In this document: positions 18,774 to 26,508 of the stretch, piece after piece
Layout: every line of letters starts with the position of its first letter
Position numbering within the stretch: position 1 is the first letter of the stretch
Assembly: GCF_004216905.1 (NCBI RefSeq)
Contig: NZ_SGXJ01000001.1
Span: 2,418,001-2,482,000, forward strand
Reading direction: 5' to 3'
DNA from: Kribbella sp. VKM Ac-2569
GTDB lineage: Bacteria > Actinomycetota > Actinomycetes > Propionibacteriales > Kribbellaceae
Length of the DNA stretch: 64,000 bases
The notes under the pieces: model-generated
The model's input: the letters and a program-made list of their open reading frames with translations, nothing else
What the model was told of the DNA's origin: nothing
Databases searched by the model: none
Translations under genes and position numbers: made by a program

Positions 18774-18912
18774 ATGTCTTATCCGGCCGCGGTCGTGCTG
18801 CACTCGCCCGAGACGACATCGAGCTCAACGTGGTGACCGACGCACCGAGCACTGTCTCTTATGTCCTGACAGGCGCGGACGCTGCGCGCATCCCGAACGA
18901 ACGTCCTGGCGC
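18774..18912 (+). pseudogene. Remnant of a duplicated AraC regulator gene
   Basis: From ATG 18774 the translation MSYPAAVVLHSPE matches the intact AraC at 7700 in all but one residue. A 52-base deletion relative to that gene then shifts the frame and causes an early stop. In the next frame DDIELNVVTDAP continues the match before similarity ends near 18828. The promoter upstream is also copied. The remnant is divergent from the ABC operon just as the intact gene is divergent from GH4. Confidence 0.8.
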
Positions 18913-19148
18913 TGTCCGAGCCCGCATTGACGAGCGCGACGTACCACGCTGAAGTAGGTCAGTTCATCTATCACCTCAGCCGCGCGGCGCGTAAGCACGT
19001 CGAATACTCCGGCGGCATCGGTGAGTTCGGCGATCACGGTCGCCCCGACCAGGAACACCAGCACCGGCGCGACCCGCACCAAACATCCACTCGTCGACCA
19101 CGGCAACGCGCCGCTGACCAGCGCGACCAGCCCGCCGAGCAGGCTCAC
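18825..19148 (-). pseudogene. ArsB/NadC-type anion permease, N-terminal remnant
   Basis: Residues 1-60 of this frame read SLLGGLVALVSGALPW, VRVAPVLVFLVGATVIAELT and DAAGVFDVLTRRAAE, the first two membrane segments of ArsB-like/ion-transporter permeases. After about residue 63 the sequence becomes non-membrane and unrelated. Only about one seventh of a normal permease remains, with no downstream segments. It abuts the AraC remnant, so the region is a patchwork of truncated genes. Confidence 0.6.
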
Positions 19149-19193
19149 CCACTACCGCGGCGGTGATCACGGCTCAGCTACTCGACCGCATTG

Positions 19194-19934
19194 TCAGGCC
19201 GGGCTCACTGTCGGCTCGAGGCGGACCAGTCCCTCGGGCAGTGCGTCGGCCCATTCAGCCATCTCAGCGGTGACCCGGAACATCATCGCCGCGATGAACG
19301 GTTGAGCCTGCTCATCCGAGCCGGTGCCGAAGGATTCCAGGCGCCAGTCTCGCCAATTGGCGTGCAGGACGTCGTACACCTCGTCGATCTGAGCGCGGGT
19401 GAACCGGCTGGGCACCACGCATAACTGTCGTGGCAGTTTCGGCGACAACTGCCGGATCACCGCGTCCACATCGGTGGCAGCGACGACCAACACTTCCTGC
19501 TCCGGGGAGGGACGGAAGATCGCCAGGTGGACGATCGGTCCGGACGACTCGCGGTCGCGGAGGTCAACGTCCAGCTCGACCACGCCGTGCCGCCAGCCAC
19601 CGGGCGGCGGCGGGCACGGCGGGTCCCTCCGAACTGCACGCGCCTCCCGAGCAGGGATCTCCGCCGACAACACCTCGACCTCGATGCTCTCGTCACGCCA
19701 GATCCCAACCACCGAGACGTAGCCCAGACCTCGGTCCGCTGCGATGCCGGCAGCGACCGCCTCGCCATCTGCCCCGATCAACCGAACCGACCGATCCGAC
19801 TTCCAACCCGGCGCTTTCCACGTCAAATCATGCACACGGGCCAAGTCCAACCAATCACCGTCCGCCCCGGCCACGAACCGCCCCCAAGTCCGAACCCTGT
19901 CCCCCACCCCGAACACCAAATCCCTCGCCGCCAT
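19194..19934 (-). CDS. Hypothetical protein
   Basis: The protein has 246 residues, begins MAARDLVFGVGDRVRTWGRF, and has good actinobacterial codon bias. It has no signal peptide or membrane helix. The C-terminal half contains a mixed alpha/beta segment (EVLVVAATDVDAVIRQLSPK) and an acidic, aromatic-rich tail. I do not recognise the family. It stands alone between decayed DNA and a gene-free stretch, with no operon partner. Confidence 0.65.
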   Translation of the reverse strand: MAARDLVFGVGDRVRTWGRFVAGADGDWLDLARVHDLTWKAPGWKSDRSVRLIGADGEAVAAGIAADRGLGYVSVVGIWRDESIEVEVLSAEIPAREARAVRRDPPCPPPPGGWRHGVVELDVDLRDRESSGPIVHLAIFRPSPEQEVLVVAATDVDAVIRQLSPKLPRQLCVVPSRFTRAQIDEVYDVLHANWRDWRLESFGTGSDEQAQPFIAAMMFRVTAEMAEWADALPEGLVRLEPTVSPA

Positions 19935-20461
19935 AACTACATGCTGCTCCGCCCGAACACTTTCGGCATGCCCTCACAGCCCGCCGTACCGCGGGACCAA
20001 GCCTCCAGGCGCTACGAGTTCGGCGTAAGTCCGCGCCGACCGAGATAGTTCCTCGGCGGGCCTGGGCGAGGGCTACACCCACACGACCTCGACAACGGCA
20101 CCCGCACGACGTACGAACGCGAAGGCCTGATGCCTCGCTATCGACTGCTGCCGTCGCCGACGGCTGAGTGCATCAACCGCCGTTCGAGATCCCGGCCGTT
20201 GGCAGTGTGCTGTCCGTTGGCCCAGCCCACGATGCGGGGGTGGACCGAATGCGCGACGGCCGGCTCTCACCGCCAGAGCGGCGAGAGCAGCTTGGCGCCC
20301 GCCACCAATCACAACGTCGATGCCGAACGGCGCCACTCGGCCGAGAACGATGATCCCTGTTTGGTCCCGTACTTCGTGACGAAGTGCTTCCCCAACACCT
20401 TGCTACCATCAATCTAGCAGTTTCGCCCAATTCTACTCGGCCGGTAGTTGAGGTGAGTATA
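19935..20461. other. Gene-free stretch, possibly decayed DNA
   Basis: About 530 bases hold no supported gene. The minus strand near 20217-20240 translates as RIVGWANGQHT, faintly like the IS3 integrase motif RxIVGW, but stops interrupt it on both sides. It is probably the eroded edge of an old mobile element plus the promoter of the following lipoprotein gene. Confidence 0.4.
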
Positions 20462-21529
20462 TTGCGGACATGGAGAATGCGTATAGCTGTTCTCGTCGCG
20501 ATCGGAGTACTCTGCTCGGCCTGCGGTAACCAGGTCCCAACGAGTCATTCGGCCGCGAAGGCGACGGACTGCGTGGTACTGGAACGTTTGAACGCTCCGG
20601 CCTACTCCCTCGCGTTCGACAAGGTGAAGGACGCGTTATGGTTCCCGGTCATGGAAATCGGAGGCAAATCGAGCCTCCATCGCTATGATCTCGCGACCGG
20701 ACAACAGTTTCAGTATCCGCTGCCGGACTCCGGCTACAACGGTCCTGTCACGACCACCGTTATCACCAGCGATGGCGCGGTATGGGTCAATCTGCCGTAC
20801 GCTGTCGCGCGCTGGGATCCAATCCGAGAAACGATAACCACAACGTCGATCCCTGCGAACGCCGAAGGTCAGCTCCCTGGAGCAGTTGACACGACCCAGC
20901 CCCTGGCTGGCACATGGATTTCAACCCTCATTGCGGACGGCGACGGGGTGCTGATCGGCCGCCTCAACGTTCCCTATCTCCAACGGGTGTCCAGCGACGG
21001 CACAACGTCGAGAGCCTTTGACTTGCCCAACGGGTACGAGGGCACCAAGAAAATCGCTCGAGCGGGTAGTACGCTGATCGTGGCGCCGGGTTGGTTATCT
21101 AACGAGTCGGTGACAGACGCCCTAGCAATTGCGTCGAGCACAACGAAGCACACGGACATTATCCCATTGAACGGTCTCTATGATCTTGGCGGGACCATCG
21201 CCGCGCTGACTCAGAACGGTTTGGTAAAGGCCGACACTGGCGAACCCCTGTCGTCGACGCTCGTACCGGATCCCTCCGCGGATGCCTTGTTGGCACAGAA
21301 CGGTGAAGCCGAGGTCGCGTACAGCCCATCCAGGCACACTCTGGAACGTGCCGTGGGAACCGAGGTCGCGACCCTTCAGTTGAACAGTCGCGAGGCACCT
21401 GCCGCTGGAGGAAATGGGACTTCAGTGAAAGCTTGGGAAGGCGTTACGGCGTTGGCACAAGGTCCCGAGGCCACCGTGTTCGCCCTTCGCGCCAATGGGA
21501 CCGAGCTGTGCGAATGGGCATCCGGGTAA
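20462..21529 (+). CDS. Lipoprotein with beta-propeller-like (Vgb-type) repeats
   Basis: A TTG start at 20462 is preferred because GAGGTGAG sits five bases upstream; an ATG at 20477 is the alternative. The N-terminus RMRIAVLVAIGVLCSAC is a lipoprotein signal with the acylated Cys near residue 21. The mature part has repeated segments such as LHRYDLATGQQFQYPLPD and SDGAVWVNLPYAVARWDP, resembling the blades of streptogramin-lyase-like propellers. It is probably a surface-anchored binding protein. No enzymatic residues are identified and it stands alone. Confidence 0.75.
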   Translation: MRTWRMRIAVLVAIGVLCSACGNQVPTSHSAAKATDCVVLERLNAPAYSLAFDKVKDALWFPVMEIGGKSSLHRYDLATGQQFQYPLPDSGYNGPVTTTVITSDGAVWVNLPYAVARWDPIRETITTTSIPANAEGQLPGAVDTTQPLAGTWISTLIADGDGVLIGRLNVPYLQRVSSDGTTSRAFDLPNGYEGTKKIARAGSTLIVAPGWLSNESVTDALAIASSTTKHTDIIPLNGLYDLGGTIAALTQNGLVKADTGEPLSSTLVPDPSADALLAQNGEAEVAYSPSRHTLERAVGTEVATLQLNSREAPAAGGNGTSVKAWEGVTALAQGPEATVFALRANGTELCEWASG

Positions 21530-21669
21530 CGGCATTCCCGGCCGGTCTACCGACCCGCGAGAGTCCGGCCGAGGAGCACCCTGCGGGACCCGTGCCACTA
21601 AACCTCGCTTTGCAGTAGACGATGTGATCGCGGTGGTCGACACGCGGCCTGGATGTAGAGAAAAGCCTT

Positions 21670-21736
21670 ACCTGCGAAGGGATTCTGGACTTGCCTCGAG
21701 CTCAGAATGACCCGAGAGGGAAGGCACTTCGCAGGT
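21670..21736. repeat. Inverted repeat at the left end of an IS1380 remnant
   Basis: ACCTGCGAAG (21670-21679) is repeated in inverted form as CTTCGCAGGT (21727-21736), just before the transposase-like frames. It likely marks the decayed terminal inverted repeat of the element. Confidence 0.5.
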
Positions 21737-21739
21737 GAA

Positions 21740-22083
21740 AGTACAACGAGGCGTCCCGCGGTCATGGTGGCGGCTCATGGGCGGGGTGTCGCCTCGCATG
21801 CCGGGTCGCGGCTGCTGGCCGATCTGGCCGAGGTCACCGGTTTGTCCCATGCCTTCAGGGAGGCGTTGAGCGGGCTTCGTCAGCGCGCGGTTCGAGGCAT
21901 GATCCGCGCCGGGTGGTGGTCGACCTCGCGGCGATGCTGTCCGATGGTGGCGAGGCGATCTCGGATCTGGCGGTGTTGCGTGACCAGCCCGATCTGTTCG
22001 GCCCGGTCGCCTCGACCGCCAAACCCTGTCGAGGGCTTGGCCAGTATCGACGAGACCGTCTTGGGTCGGTTGCGCCAAGCGTG
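21740..22083 (+). pseudogene. IS1380-family transposase, frameshifted N-terminal remnant
   Basis: Three successive frames carry one protein. First comes VAAHGRGVASHAGSRLLADL with AEVTGLSHAF (to about 21900). A shifted frame then reads RVVVDLAAMLSDGGEAISDL followed by AVLRDQPDLFGPVAS (about 21911-22015). After another shift ASIDETVLGRLRQA ends near 22083. This is the N-terminal block of actinobacterial IS1380 transposases (...DLA.MLADGG.AI.DLAVLRDQP.LFG.VAS). The DDE catalytic core is absent. The element is dead. Confidence 0.82.
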
Positions 22084-22320
22084 TGCGGCGGGGTGCGATA
22101 CACAGCGTCGCGCCCTGGCCGTCTACCTCGCCCGCATTTGGTCCTGCATACGGCCTAAGCGCCTCGCTAAATGGGTGCTGGCCCCGATGGTCACTGCGGC
22201 CGGTGTCGCGCATGGTGGAGGCAGGACGCAACTGGGGCGAACGGTGCATTTCATGTGGTGCCGTTGGCGGCAGCGGCGTCTACTTTCGTTCCCCAGTGTT
22301 CGTGAGAGGACGTACCTTCA

Positions 22321-22632
22321 GTGACCACCGTGGCCCGCTCCGTGAAAATGACCGTGCATGAGGCCCGCCAGCGCCTGCAACACGAACGCAACTCTCGTCT
22401 CACCCAACTCAGCGCCATCGAAGACGGTGCCGCCCTTGCGGACGGGGACCTTGCAACGGCGCAGACAGCCGCCATCCGGCGCGTGCTGACCGAGATCACG
22501 GCAGCTGAAGACCGCCTGACCGACGGCACCTATGGCACGTGCCAGGGCTGCAGCACCCGCATTCCGGTTGAACGACTGGAGATCCTGCCCTACGTGAGCT
22601 ACTGCGTCAGCTGTCAGCAGCGCGCCACCTGA
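22321..22632 (+). CDS. TraR/DksA-type zinc-finger protein (first copy)
   Basis: The protein has 103 residues. The N-terminal two thirds form a predicted coiled-coil hairpin (EARQRLQHERNSRLTQLSAI), and the C-terminus has a four-Cys zinc finger, CQGC...CVSC (GTCQGCSTRIPVERLEILPY). DksA/TraR proteins act in the RNA polymerase secondary channel and tune stress transcription. Canonical DksA coiled-coil-tip acidic residues cannot be assigned with confidence in this short version. It is the first gene of the stress island and starts just after the IS1380 remnant, with a second homologue 110 bases on. Confidence 0.85.
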   Translation: MTTVARSVKMTVHEARQRLQHERNSRLTQLSAIEDGAALADGDLATAQTAAIRRVLTEITAAEDRLTDGTYGTCQGCSTRIPVERLEILPYVSYCVSCQQRAT

Positions 22633-22741
22633 TCGGCGCCTACCAAAATCGGGCCACGGACCGAGGTGGTGCTGCGCTGCTCCCCCGTGGATGGCCTGTC
22701 CAATCTGTTGTCTTCTGACGCCTTGTAAAGGGTGTGAAGTC

Positions 22742-23137
22742 TTGAGCTACACATTCGCCACTGTTCGCCGGACCGAACTCGGTCCCGAGGACCTGGACGC
22801 GCTGCGCGCATGCCTTCATGATGAGCGTCGGTTCCGGCTGGAGCAGTTGGACGGCCTCGGCGAGACCTGGCCGAGGCCCGACGATCTGCCGGCCTGCCAG
22901 CACGCGCAAGCGCATGAAGAGGTGCTGACCGCTCTTGCCGCGGCCGCCCAGCTGGTGCTCACCGATGTCGATGCCGCGCTGAGCCGGATGGACGCCGGCC
23001 TGTACGGCGGCTGTCACCTCTGCGACCGGCCCATTCCGCTGGCGAGCCTGCGCATCCTGCCGCACGCCCGGTACTGCGGCCCGTGCCACCAACTCAAGGA
23101 GTCAGTCTCGTGGCGCCTCAAGAACGCAGTCTCGTGA
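22742..23137 (+). CDS. TraR/DksA-type zinc-finger protein (second copy)
   Basis: A TTG start at 22742 (SYTFATVRRTELGPEDL) with GGGTGTGAAG upstream is preferred. ATG 22691 would add a Cys-rich leader MACPICCLLTPCKGC that lacks a ribosome binding site. The 131-residue product has a helical N-terminus (ACLHDERRFRLEQLDGL) and a zinc finger with CHLC (GGCHLCDRPIPLASLRILPH) and CGPC. It overlaps the next start by 28 bases. The three homologues in this island probably act at RNA polymerase under energy stress. Confidence 0.78.
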   Translation: MSYTFATVRRTELGPEDLDALRACLHDERRFRLEQLDGLGETWPRPDDLPACQHAQAHEEVLTALAAAAQLVLTDVDAALSRMDAGLYGGCHLCDRPIPLASLRILPHARYCGPCHQLKESVSWRLKNAVS

Positions 23138-23955
23138 CTCCGGGCTCGCGTACACCGTTTCCGCGTACGGCGGGGCTACGGCGCCGTGGTACGTGGTCGG
23201 CCAGCCAGCGGTCGTCCGGCGTGGCGATCGACCTGGGCAGTGCCCGCACCAGGGCCTGGATGCCGGACCCTGGTCTGATCGTCGACGAGCCCACGATCAT
23301 CTCGCCTGGCGCGGACTGCGGCAGTCGTCCCGTGCACCGCGGCGTCGTCGTCGACGAGGCGGGGGCCGCTTGCATACTCGAGCGCCTCCTCGGCAATCGA
23401 GCCGGCCTCGGTCACTACTCGATGGTTGTCTTGACCACTCCGGTCCTGTGCGCTGGTCAGCACCAGAGCGTGGGCCGGGCCGCACTGGAGGTTCTCGATA
23501 CGCGGGTCGTGCTGACCATTGACAGTGTGAAAGCCGCCGCGCTCGGAGCAGGAGCTGACTTGGCCCGGCCACTGCTGGTGCTGGACATCGGAGCAGGCCT
23601 GACCGAAGTGGGTTTGCTAGTGGATGGTGGCGTGACACAGGCCCATCGGTTGGACGTGGGAACCTCCGATCTTGGCGCGACCACGACCGTTGCCGAGCTC
23701 GTGCGGTCGATCGTCGCAGTGGTGACCGATCTCCTGAGCCATGACTGCGGTGGACTGGTTGTCGATGCCTTGGACCGTGGGCCGCTACTCACCGGAGGCG
23801 GCGCGCTGCGTCCGGAGATCACCTACCGGCTGGCCAAACAGCTGGCGGCGCCGGTGCGGCCTGCTCCCGCCCCCCAGACTGCCGCCGTCCGCGGCGCCGG
23901 TCTGGCCATGGTCGCCGCCGACCGCCACCCCACCCTGACCGGCCAGCCTCTGTGA
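23110..23955 (+). CDS. MreB-like actin/Hsp70-fold ATPase, divergent
   Basis: The start is GTG 23110, nine bases after AAGGAG; it overlaps the DksA-like gene. The 281-residue protein has a phosphate-1 loop AIDLGSARTRAW, the MreB-like segment GLIVDEPTIISPG, phosphate-2 LLVLDIGAGLTEVGLLVDGG and an adenosine motif LLTGGGALRPEI. Compared with MreB (about 340 residues) it is short and lacks the central insertions, so it may not polymerise. It lies in a stress/regulatory cluster rather than with mreC/mreD. Confidence 0.75.
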   Translation: MAPQERSLVTPGSRTPFPRTAGLRRRGTWSASQRSSGVAIDLGSARTRAWMPDPGLIVDEPTIISPGADCGSRPVHRGVVVDEAGAACILERLLGNRAGLGHYSMVVLTTPVLCAGQHQSVGRAALEVLDTRVVLTIDSVKAAALGAGADLARPLLVLDIGAGLTEVGLLVDGGVTQAHRLDVGTSDLGATTTVAELVRSIVAVVTDLLSHDCGGLVVDALDRGPLLTGGGALRPEITYRLAKQLAAPVRPAPAPQTAAVRGAGLAMVAADRHPTLTGQPL

Positions 23956-24023
23956 TTCCACGGCGCCTATCCGTTTGGCCGCCGGCACCGCCCCACCCGA
24001 CTGCGTCGCGAAAAGGGCGGATA

Positions 24024-25016
24024 GTGGGCATAGCAGTCATCGAGAAAGGCCGGCTGGGAATGGCGTTGTTCTGGCGAATCTTCGGACTCAATGCGGTGGT
24101 GCTCGGGGCGGCCACGGCGTTGCTGTTGTGGGCGCCGGTGACAGTGTCGGTCCCGGTGGCCCTGGCTGAGGCTGTTGTCCTGATCGGCGGCCTGGGCGTC
24201 ATGCTCGTAGCCAACGCCGTCCTGCTACACGTCGGCCTGGCACCGCTGGAGCGCGTCACTCGCCGAATGGCCACGGTGGATCTCCTCCGCCCCGGCCAGC
24301 GCGTGTCAGTGACCGGCGACGGCGGTGTGCCGGACCTCGTTCGCGCGTTCAACGACATGTTGGACCGGCTCGAGAACGAGCGGGCCACGAGCAGCGCGCG
24401 GGCGCTGTCGGCCCAAGAGGGCGAGAGGCGCCGCATCGCGCAGGAACTCCACGACGAGGTCGGGCAGAGCATGACCGCGGTGCTGCTCGAGCTGAAGCGC
24501 GCCGCCGACCGCACCCAGGATCCCCTTCTGCGAACCGACCTTCAGCACGCCCAGGAGACCACTCGCGCCAGCCTGGACGACGTACGTCGACTCGCGGGGA
24601 GGCTGCGCCCCGGCGTGCTGGAGGATCTCGGTCTCATCAGCGCCTTGACCACCCTGACGACCGATCTGTCCACCCACACAGGGCTGACGGTGCACCGACA
24701 GTTCGACGCCGACCTGCCCCAGTTGGACCAGCAAACAGAACTGGTGCTCTACCGAGTCGCCCAGGAAAGTCTCACCAATGTCGCCCGGCACGCTGAGGCC
24801 ACAGAGGTCACAGTCCGCTTGTACCGCGCTGGTGACGTCGTGCGACTGCTGATCTGTGACGATGGCCGTGGGATCGGCCTCGCGCATGAGGGCGCCGGGA
24901 TCCGCGGAATGCGCGAGCGTTCCCTGCTGATCGGAGCGACCCTGGACCTCGAAGGCGCTCCTCAGGGCGGCGTTCAAGTGAACCTTTCCGTACCGCTTTC
25001 GCACAGAGGCGGATGA
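24024..25016 (+). CDS. NarL-type sensor histidine kinase
   Basis: A GTG start at 24024 after AAAAGGG gives 330 residues. Two membrane helices (about 16-37 and 45-70) enclose almost no extracellular loop. A HAMP segment (LAPLERVTRRMATVD) follows, then the HisKA_3 motif ERRRIAQELHDEVGQ with phospho-acceptor His143. The HATPase core has the N-box RVAQESLTNVARHA and G-box CDDGRGI. With no sensory ectodomain it probably detects a membrane or cytoplasmic signal. The stop overlaps the response regulator start (ATGA). Confidence 0.93.
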   Translation: MGIAVIEKGRLGMALFWRIFGLNAVVLGAATALLLWAPVTVSVPVALAEAVVLIGGLGVMLVANAVLLHVGLAPLERVTRRMATVDLLRPGQRVSVTGDGGVPDLVRAFNDMLDRLENERATSSARALSAQEGERRRIAQELHDEVGQSMTAVLLELKRAADRTQDPLLRTDLQHAQETTRASLDDVRRLAGRLRPGVLEDLGLISALTTLTTDLSTHTGLTVHRQFDADLPQLDQQTELVLYRVAQESLTNVARHAEATEVTVRLYRAGDVVRLLICDDGRGIGLAHEGAGIRGMRERSLLIGATLDLEGAPQGGVQVNLSVPLSHRGG

Positions 25017-25678
25017 CGATGCCGGCACAGGCGCCTATTCGCATCCTGCTCGCCGACGACCACGCGCTGGTTCGTCGCGGAGTGCGGCTCATCCTGGACA
25101 GCGAACCTGACCTGATGGTCGTCGCTGAGGCCGGCGACGGCGCAGAAGCTGTCGCCGCAGCCCGGCGCCAGCCCGTCGACCTGGCGATTCTCGACGTCGC
25201 GATGCCACGGATGACCGGACTGCAGGCAGCTCGGGAGTTGTCCATTCTCCTTCCTGATCTGCGTATCTTGATGCTGTCGATGTACGACGATGTGCAGTAC
25301 TTCTTCAAAGCACTCAGATCCGGAGCGTCCGGTTACGTCCTGAAATCGGTCGCCGACCGCGACCTGGTGGAGGCCTGCCGGGCCGCGATCCGGGGTGAGC
25401 CCTTCCTCTACCCGGGTGCGGTCACCGCCCTGATTCGCGACTACCTGGACCGCGCTCGGCGTGGTGAGGGTGTGCCTGAGCGGGTTCTCACCGTCCGCGA
25501 GGAAGAGGTCCTCAAGCTCGTCGCGGAGGGTCACTCCTCCAAGGAGATCGCGGAAGAGCTGTTCATCAGCGTCAAAACGGTCGAACGGCACCGGGCGAAC
25601 ATGCTGCACAAGCTCGGCCTACGCGACCGTCTCGACCTCACCCGCTACGCCATCCGCGCCGGCCTGATCGAACCGTGA
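25013..25678 (+). CDS. NarL/FixJ-family response regulator
   Basis: The protein has 221 residues. The receiver domain has the acidic pair DD at 15-16, phospho-acceptor Asp61 (LAILDVAMPRMTG) and Lys in YVLKSV. The LuxR-type HTH lies at about 155-213 (LTVREEEVLKLVAEGHSSKE). It is encoded together with the kinase. The first 50-bp bipartite element begins 34 bases after its stop codon. NarL-type dimers bind inverted repeats, so this protein is the prime candidate for recognising those elements (inference). Confidence 0.93.
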   Translation: MTMPAQAPIRILLADDHALVRRGVRLILDSEPDLMVVAEAGDGAEAVAAARRQPVDLAILDVAMPRMTGLQAARELSILLPDLRILMLSMYDDVQYFFKALRSGASGYVLKSVADRDLVEACRAAIRGEPFLYPGAVTALIRDYLDRARRGEGVPERVLTVREEEVLKLVAEGHSSKEIAEELFISVKTVERHRANMLHKLGLRDRLDLTRYAIRAGLIEP

Positions 25679-25711
25679 TGGTGTGACCGGGTGATCGAGT
25701 TCGAGGCCCGG

Positions 25712-25761
25712 TTGCCGATGTTCGGCAAGGAAGAGCGGTCGCCTTGGCCGGACTCGGGCAT
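25712..25761 (+). promoter_or_regulatory. 50-bp bipartite element, copy 1 (upstream of third DksA-like gene)
   Basis: The palindrome TTGCCGATGTTCGGCAA occupies 25712-25728. Sixteen bases follow, then the second site TGGCCGGACTCGGGCAT (25745-25761). The element ends 122 bases before the GTG at 25884. It matches the layout of four other copies in the window. Confidence 0.72.
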
Positions 25762-25883
25762 ATCTACCGCGGGCGTGGGGCGGCATTGTGGGCCTGAGCC
25801 GGGACAGCAATCCGACAGGTCTCGAGGTTGCTGTGTGTCCAAGTGACCAGCCCGGTTGCCCCGTTGCGATGCAAGGAGGTCCC

Positions 25884-26411
25884 GTGACCAAGCCCAGATA
25901 TGCGGTCCCGACTCGCAAGTGCCGCGGCCGGGCGGACGTGGACGTGAATGGTCTCCGCGCGGATCTTGAGCAACTCCGGCGGTTCCGGGTCGAACAGCTC
26001 AACGAGCTCACCGCCGACATCGCGATCGGATCCGATGATGCGGAGGACGAGGTCGCGTCCGCGTTGATGACAGCCGCGGCAACGGCCCTGGCCGACATCG
26101 ATGCCGCGTTGCACCGCATCGATGAGGACCGTTTCGGAATGTGCCAGGGGTGCGGCGACGACATCGCCGTGGACCGCCTGACGGCGCTGCCGATGGCCAG
26201 CCTGTGCATGTCCTGCCAGTACGCAACGGAGGCAAGCGGTTCCGGCCGCGAACAGTCTCCACGGCGGCGCAGCGGTCTGCGACCCATCCCCGCACGGTCG
26301 GCCCGGAGTGTTCCGCGCCGACAGGCAAACGGCGAACCAGGTCCTCGAGACATTGTCGATGCGTGGGGCTATGACTCGTTTCCAGCCAGCGATCCGCCCG
26401 CGAACTGGTGA
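25884..26411 (+). CDS. TraR/DksA-type zinc-finger protein (third copy, extended C-terminus)
   Basis: The GTG start at 25884 follows an AAGGAGG ribosome binding site. The 175-residue product has a coiled-coil-like N-terminus (RADLEQLRRFRVEQLNELTA), a zinc finger CQGC...CMSC (about residues 89-113), then a basic linker and an acidic/aromatic tail with DSFPASDPP. That ESFPASDPP-like tail recurs in small actinobacterial stress proteins. It is preceded by the bipartite element, and the ctaD gene follows 97 bases later on the same strand. Confidence 0.83.
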   Translation: MTKPRYAVPTRKCRGRADVDVNGLRADLEQLRRFRVEQLNELTADIAIGSDDAEDEVASALMTAAATALADIDAALHRIDEDRFGMCQGCGDDIAVDRLTALPMASLCMSCQYATEASGSGREQSPRRRSGLRPIPARSARSVPRRQANGEPGPRDIVDAWGYDSFPASDPPANW

Positions 26412-26508
26412 AGGGCAACAGCAGAAGCGCACTACGAGGACTTGATGGAGGAGCGGCCGTGGTGGTGAATCTGACCCGTATGACCCTGCGTGGCGTCGGA
26501 GCAGTTCG

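Noticed and set aside
20217-20240. Possible IS3 integrase motif RIVGW on the minus strand
   Set aside because: Too short, with stops on both sides and no other integrase blocks.
22691-22741. Cys-rich N-terminal extension of the second DksA-like protein
   Set aside because: CPIC...CKGC looks like an extra zinc site, but no ribosome binding site precedes ATG 22691, while the TTG at 22742 has one.
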